A stretch of DNA of 64,000 nt, taken from positions 49,724,771-49,788,770 of the forward strand of contig NC_081541.1 of assembly GCF_901000735.1 (NCBI RefSeq). The letters are read 5' to 3'. Below the pieces are notes generated by a model. It was not told where the DNA came from. It was given only the letters and a program-made list of their open reading frames with translations, and did not search any database. This DNA comes from Corylus avellana (taxonomy: Eukaryota > Streptophyta > Magnoliopsida > Fagales > Betulaceae). This document shows positions 59,088 to 64,000 of the stretch, one piece after another (position 1 is the stretch's first letter; each line of letters begins with the position of its first letter). A program made the translations under genes and the position numbers.

Positions 59088-59697
59088 GTCAAACTACCAC
59101 TCAATTGACAATGTTTTTCCCAAACTTTCAATTGTGACAATGTTTCCCCTAAATTACCAAACAATTGTACTACCCTTAGTAAAATTAAAATTAAAAATAA
59201 TAATAATAACTAAAACTTCTAGAAAAAACCTAAAACAGAAAAATAAATAAAATTAAAAATTAAAAATTAAAAATTAAAAAATTAAAAATAAAAAGAAATC
59301 ATTTTTATAAGAAAAAAAATTTTAAAAAAATTCAATTTTTTTTATATAAAAAACTTGAAAATTTTCGTTTTTATTTTTATTTTTTAAAATAAGAATTTCC
59401 ATTTAAAAAAAATCGTTTGTTAAAACAAAATTAAAAAAAAAAAAAAATCGTTTAAAAATATTTTTTTAACAAAATAAAAAATAATAATTTTTTTAATCAC
59501 AATTTTTCGTTTATATATATATGGGGTATTTTTGCTTGATTGAGAAATATGTAAATGCATTTTTATCTTTTTGCTAGCCTTGGAGGGACATTGACAATGT
59601 TTTGATAGATTGGAGAGACATTATCACAATTAAAAGTTTGGGGGAGATATTGTCAATTAAGTGGTAGCTTAAGGGGAGTATATGGACTTTTACCCTT
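59088..59697. mobile_element. Foldback MITE (AAAGTCC/ACTACCAC-type arms)
   Basis: The left part (AAACTACCACTCAATTGACA, CAATTGTGACAATGTTTCCC) is mirrored by the right part (minus strand: AAAGTCCATATACTCCCC, TACCACTTAATTGACAATAT). The core is extremely A/T-rich with further short palindromes. A right-half copy lies at about 41885-42360. The outer left end is unclear. Confidence 0.65.
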
Positions 59698-59799
59698 ATT
59701 TTTATAAACTACCTATTTTATGTGAGTTACTCTTCATCTTTTCAATATGTGATCAGAGAGATCTAGGTGTTAGATAATTTAATTCATACATCCATAATC

Positions 59800-60510
59800 C
59801 ATCCATTCATAAGGACTTAACTTTGATGTCTACTTACAAAATTATTGATTGAGGATACATCGGTTGTGCACTTCTAGATTGCCGTCTCTCATTTTCAAAG
59901 GCAATGCCCATGAAATTTCCTTCTCTTTTTTTTTTCATGTTGCGTTTGCGTTCTCTTTTTCTTTTGGTGATAAGGCCATTAAGGTCCTTATTATGGCATG
60001 GGCTACTTTATATCAAAAGCTAAATTTAAGGAGAAAAATTTAATTTATCAAATTTAGAGTACCACTTTATATCAAAACTACACTAATAAGACCATGTTGA
60101 TAATTTGAAGTTTAATAGAAAATATTTATAAAATATTAGGAGCCAATGCTCGGTCACACAGGGTTGGCAGAGAGGGCCATAAAATGGTAGAAAGCACCAC
60201 TCTCAAAGACTGAATTATGGCTGAGTGGAAGTCACCTTTCAAAATTTTTTCCTTGTGAAATGAAGAAAGTTTAAATCAGTTTCCTCATCTTTTATTCCTT
60301 CAATTCAATGAATGACATGATGGGGCGTGGAGCCACATTCAATCTACCAATGGAATCCAAAGCCATCTCTCCTAATTACAATTTCACATACATGCCGCTT
60401 CTCTGTTTTTTTTTTTTTTTTCTCCTTCCGTCTCTTTTTGTTTACATAAACAAAAACAGAGAGTTTCATTAAAATATTGTTTCATTGTCTATTAAGGAAA
60501 CTAATAATAT
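59800..60510. repeat. Direct repeat of 63060-63645 (diverged)
   Basis: Shared landmarks: ACAAAATTATTGATTGAGGA, CATTTTCAAAGGCAATGCCC, CTTATTATGGC, then TCAATGAATGACATGATGGG and CCAAAGCCATCTCTCCTAAT. The sequence between the landmarks differs by insertions and deletions. Confidence 0.8.
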
Positions 60511-60781
60511 GTTAAGTATAATGTGCGAGTGTCTAAAAGGATATAGTCTTATATTGGAAATATGTAAAAAGTGTGACTTGTTAATATACTATTGTTGTGC
60601 TAAAAATCATAGGCTTGACATAATATTTGTCTCTTTATCTTAGAAATGAAGAAAAGGTAGAGCTCTGTCTGTCTTTTTTTTTTTTTTTTTTGGTTGTGTT
60701 TAAGTGACAACATGAAATATTTTGGGTTCTTATAATCCAATGAAAATAATATCAAATTTTATAAGAGATGATCAGAATGCA

Positions 60782-60807
60782 AATAATAATAATAATAATA
60801 ATAATAA
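60782..60807. repeat. (AAT)n microsatellite
   Basis: About eight AAT units. Confidence 0.9.
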
Positions 60808-60815
60808 CAATAAAA

Positions 60816-63059
60816 GGTAGTTCATTCATTCACAACGTACGGCTTTCATGTCCACTTGCACAATTATTGATCCATCAAGTTTCTTTCTTTCTTCCATGTT
60901 TGGCTTTCATGTCCACATTCAAAACAAGTGTGGATTCCTGACTTAAGGACCCATTCCTTAAAGAAATGTTTTCTGCTTTCCTTCTTCTTTGATTTATTAG
61001 TGAGATGGAGTGGAGTCCACCACAATTGGCCATATTCAATCCACCGACGGAATCCAATGGGAAGGCCATAATTCTGCAATGGTGCATCACGTGATATACT
61101 GGTACTACCCCTGCCAAAGGGAAGGCCATAATTCTACAATTAGGCTATTTAAAAAAATACGCATGTCATTTTTATAGATTGAGTCAGAAGAAGTTCTTTA
61201 AAATCTAATTTGGAGAAAAACTTTGTCCTTCAAGTAATTAGATGATCTTTGAATATATAGCATTTTTACTGTATCATAAATTGACTGATGTAAAAAAAAA
61301 AAAAAGAATGTTTGATATGAAAAAGTAATAGTAAAAAATTGTTTTATAATGATTTTTTTTATTTAAATAATAGTAAAAAATGATTTATGTGATATAAAAA
61401 GTAAAAATGTTGGAACGTAAGTTGAATTTTTTGAGGAATAATATGGAGTCATTTTTGGCTTTTGCCATACAAATCCAAAAATTAATTGTGTATTGAATGT
61501 GGCCAACTGTGGTGGACTCCGCACCACACCATGTCATTAATTAAATCAAACTGAATAAATGAAAAAGCAACCAATATTTGTCCATCTTTAATTCATATCA
61601 TTTGAGAGAAAAAAATTGAGAGGTGAGTTGTGCCACTAAACCAACTATCAGAGTTGGCTCTGCAATCTGCCATTAATACAATTTAGTTGTAGGCAAGCAG
61701 CAATGATTAGCTGTTGGAGGCAAGGAGCGATAGAAGGTAATGTCGAGTATTAATAGCGATAGTAATGTCACCACTAATAAATTTGGAAAATGATTATCTC
61801 CATTTCAAAATCTCTCAATTCCCTCTATTTAGTGCAATACCCTTTAAAATGTACTAAATGAAAATTGAGGAAATAGAGGGAATCATTTTCCAATAAACTT
61901 GACCTTAATCGTTAACGGCCCTACCACTGAAAGAAAAAGAGAGCAAACAAACATGAAAGAAAGAGAAATTTCATGGACAGTCTACAAGTGCTCAACCGAC
62001 ATATCCTCCATCAATAATTGTGCAACTGGAGGTGAAATAATTATCTTGTTCAAGCCTCAAGGGGAAGATTAACAGTAATAACCAAATAATTGTGGGAGAT
62101 ATATGTTGCGAAAGAGAAGTGATACACTTTAATCCTTTCTTTTTTTTTTCTTTTTTTTTTTTTAAGTGGGTTTTTAAATGATGTGTTACCATTTCATGAG
62201 TATGTGACATATTTTCTAAAATAATAAATTTCATATGATGGTAGCACATCATTTAATTTGAGAACCAATTTTAAAATAAATAAATTAAGAAGTATATATA
62301 GCATTTCTCTTTGCAAAAATATAATTTTTCATATCACAATGAAGCATAAAAGAATATAATAATACTTCAGATTTTATGGGTGCATTTTTTATTTTATCGG
62401 TGGCATAAGTTGCATAATCCAGCCCTCAGCGTAGTCGTTGCTGCTAAATTACGTCAATTAGTGTCGTTAAACTAAAGGTCTTAGAAAACGCCAATAAATT
62501 TAGGTAAAACGATAGTATTTAGATGACGTTTTATAAAGCGTTTTCCCGCGTTTTATAACAAACTTTGGTATACATGCCAATAAATTAAACAAAACACCGA
62601 TAAATTTCAAATTTTTTGGGGCGTTTTATACATGCCAATAAATGAGCACCGCTATTTTAACTTTGTTTTTAACTATTTACAGCCCTTTTACAAGAATCGG
62701 TAAATTAAAAAAATATATATATATTCAAGGATTTGGTTTAAATAGACTCACAACTTATAAGCCCTAACACATGATGGACTTCTGATGCAAAACAACTCAA
62801 AGGAGGACTCAAGCAACGACTCCTAAACCACTAAGACATCATCTCTTGAAGAATATGTATTTATTTATTTTGACAAATAAAACTCATACTATAATTAAAG
62901 TACTTTCCTTGTTCCAGCTCTATATCTCCCACGAATATGTGTTCTTATTACATGGCATTTTAAGTCAAATCGCCCAACAAAAAGAAAATTATTGAACAAA
63001 GATCTATATTGTGTAACATTAGAGGAAAAAACGTTAGTTATATAAACTATCTTTATAAA
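60816..63059. repeat. Gene-free patchwork of short dispersed repeats
   Basis: Recognisable pieces: ACTTGCACAATTATTGATCC at 60853; GTGGAGTCCACCACAATTGG at about 61012 and its inverse at about 61500; the AACCAACTATCAGAG family at 61635; CATGAAAGAAAGAGAAATTT at 61945 (inverse of 39350); GGCGTTTTATACATGCCAAT at about 62620. No gene is recognised. Confidence 0.6.
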
Positions 63060-63645
63060 TTGCTTACTCAATGTGAGTTACTCTTTTATCTTCTCAGAGC
63101 ATTACATAATGATTGATCCATCTATTCATTTACACAATTATTGATAGAGGATATGTCGGTTGTAGATTGCCATGTCTCATTTTCAAAGGCAATGCCCAGG
63201 AAATTTCCTTTTTCTGGCTTTCTTCCATGCATGTGTGGTTTGCTTTATCTTTTTCTTTGGGTGATAGGGCCCTTCGTCCTTATTATGGCGTGTGCTGCTT
63301 TAATATTTGTGATGATACTAAAGACAGAAAAAGTTTCCTGCTTTCCTTTTTCTTTGATTTCTTTGATTTATTTAGTGAGATGGGTGTGAAATGAAGAAAG
63401 TGTTAAATCAGTTTCCTTTTATCTTTTATTCCATTGATTCAATGAATGACATGATGGGGCATGGAGTCCCCCCAATTGCCCACATTCAATTCACCAAAGG
63501 AATCCAAAGCCATCTCTCCTAATTACTATTTCACATATACCGCTTGTAGCTGTTTGTTTACATAAACCAAAACAGGGTGTTTCATTGAAATATTGTTTCA
63601 TTGTCCCAAGATTCTGATAGGCTATTAAGGAAACTAACAATATGT
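63060..63645. repeat. Direct repeat of 59800-60510 (diverged)
   Basis: Carries the same ordered landmarks as 59800-60510, ending near GTTTCATTGAAATATTGTTT. It is followed by a short TATATA run and A/T-rich sequence to the window end, in which nothing further is recognised. Confidence 0.8.
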
Positions 63646-64000
63646 TGAGTATATATATATATATATAAAAGTCGAGTCTTGACTTAGAGAGTGTTTAAAA
63701 TTGCGACACGTGTCCTGAATTCATGTTTTTTTGTGAGTGAACCAGTCCTCTTAAAGAGTGCGTAGAATTGTGACACGTGGCATTTTAAAGAGTGAATAAG
63801 TTTTGGGCATTTAAAATGTAGGGGTTTTATTTGTAATGCATTTAATTGTTTTAATGAAGAAAACAAAAGATGCCCAAATTTTCTCTTTATTTATTTAATT
63901 TTCTTTTTATCTTCTCTTAGTTTTTGTTTATATATCAATGTGAGACAATTAAAACGTAAGAATTTTATTTGTAATATATTTAATTGTTTGAATGAAAAAA

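Noticed and set aside
1..64000. CRISPR arrays, tRNA or rRNA genes
   Set aside because: No regularly spaced short repeats and no cloverleaf or rRNA words were seen; the sequence is plant nuclear DNA.

Overview
The window is nuclear DNA of a eudicot plant, most likely a woody perennial. The evidence is a plant L1-type LINE, a plant PIF/Harbinger element, an S1-type self-incompatibility-homologue (SPH) gene, spliced exons with plant GT-AG junctions, and a CC-NB-ARC-LRR resistance gene embedded in A/T-rich repeat. The species cannot be named from the sequence. It is an assembled scaffold: seven runs of exactly 100 N and one of 20 N mark contig joins, and several duplication boundaries sit exactly on those joins.

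Layout. 1-5550 is a minus-strand LINE whose 3' end lies outside the window; ORF1 is open and ORF2 is in one frame but carries five stop codons. 5556-8261 is a PIF/Harbinger element with good terminal inverted repeats but only the N-terminal start of a transposase. 8634-9122 is a minus-strand SPH gene. 9.2-10.9 kb is intergenic repeat. 11.3-20 kb holds, on the minus strand, a broken C-terminal half of a DEAH/RHA (DExH1-like) RNA helicase (copy A) behind scrambled exons of an IDM1-like TDBD-PHD-GNAT chromatin protein. After a gap, a second helicase end (copy B, plus strand, 20642-21810) leads through a truncated MITE and a promoter-like flank to the main gene, a CNL resistance gene at 23429-27342 that is open except for an 8-base duplication near its N-terminus. 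28-37 kb is a minus-strand array of three IDM1-like pseudogene copies (D, T1, T2), interrupted by an LRR fragment of a second CNL gene. 37.4-57.3 kb is an inverted-repeat structure. Its arms (37450-43915 against 52833-57263) are almost identical in the places compared, and they enclose a third IDM1-like plus helicase block (copy C, plus strand, 44016-50536), itself the inverted copy of 11.3-17.6 kb. 57.3-64 kb is repeat-rich and gene-poor, with a foldback element and further copies of the arm repeats.

How the parts relate. One module (IDM1-like exons, then the helicase 3' half, then a MITE, then a CNL-type upstream flank) recurs in direct and inverted orientation, broken at different points. 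Copies A and B of the helicase share a stop codon that copy C lacks. Either this is a very recent nested inverted duplication with shuffling between a chromatin-gene family and a resistance-gene flank, or it is two haplotypes joined into one scaffold. The position of the N gaps makes the second explanation a serious one for part of the structure. Genes that could plausibly be expressed as proteins are the SPH gene, the CNL gene (if the frameshift is not real) and, as a partial product, helicase copy C.
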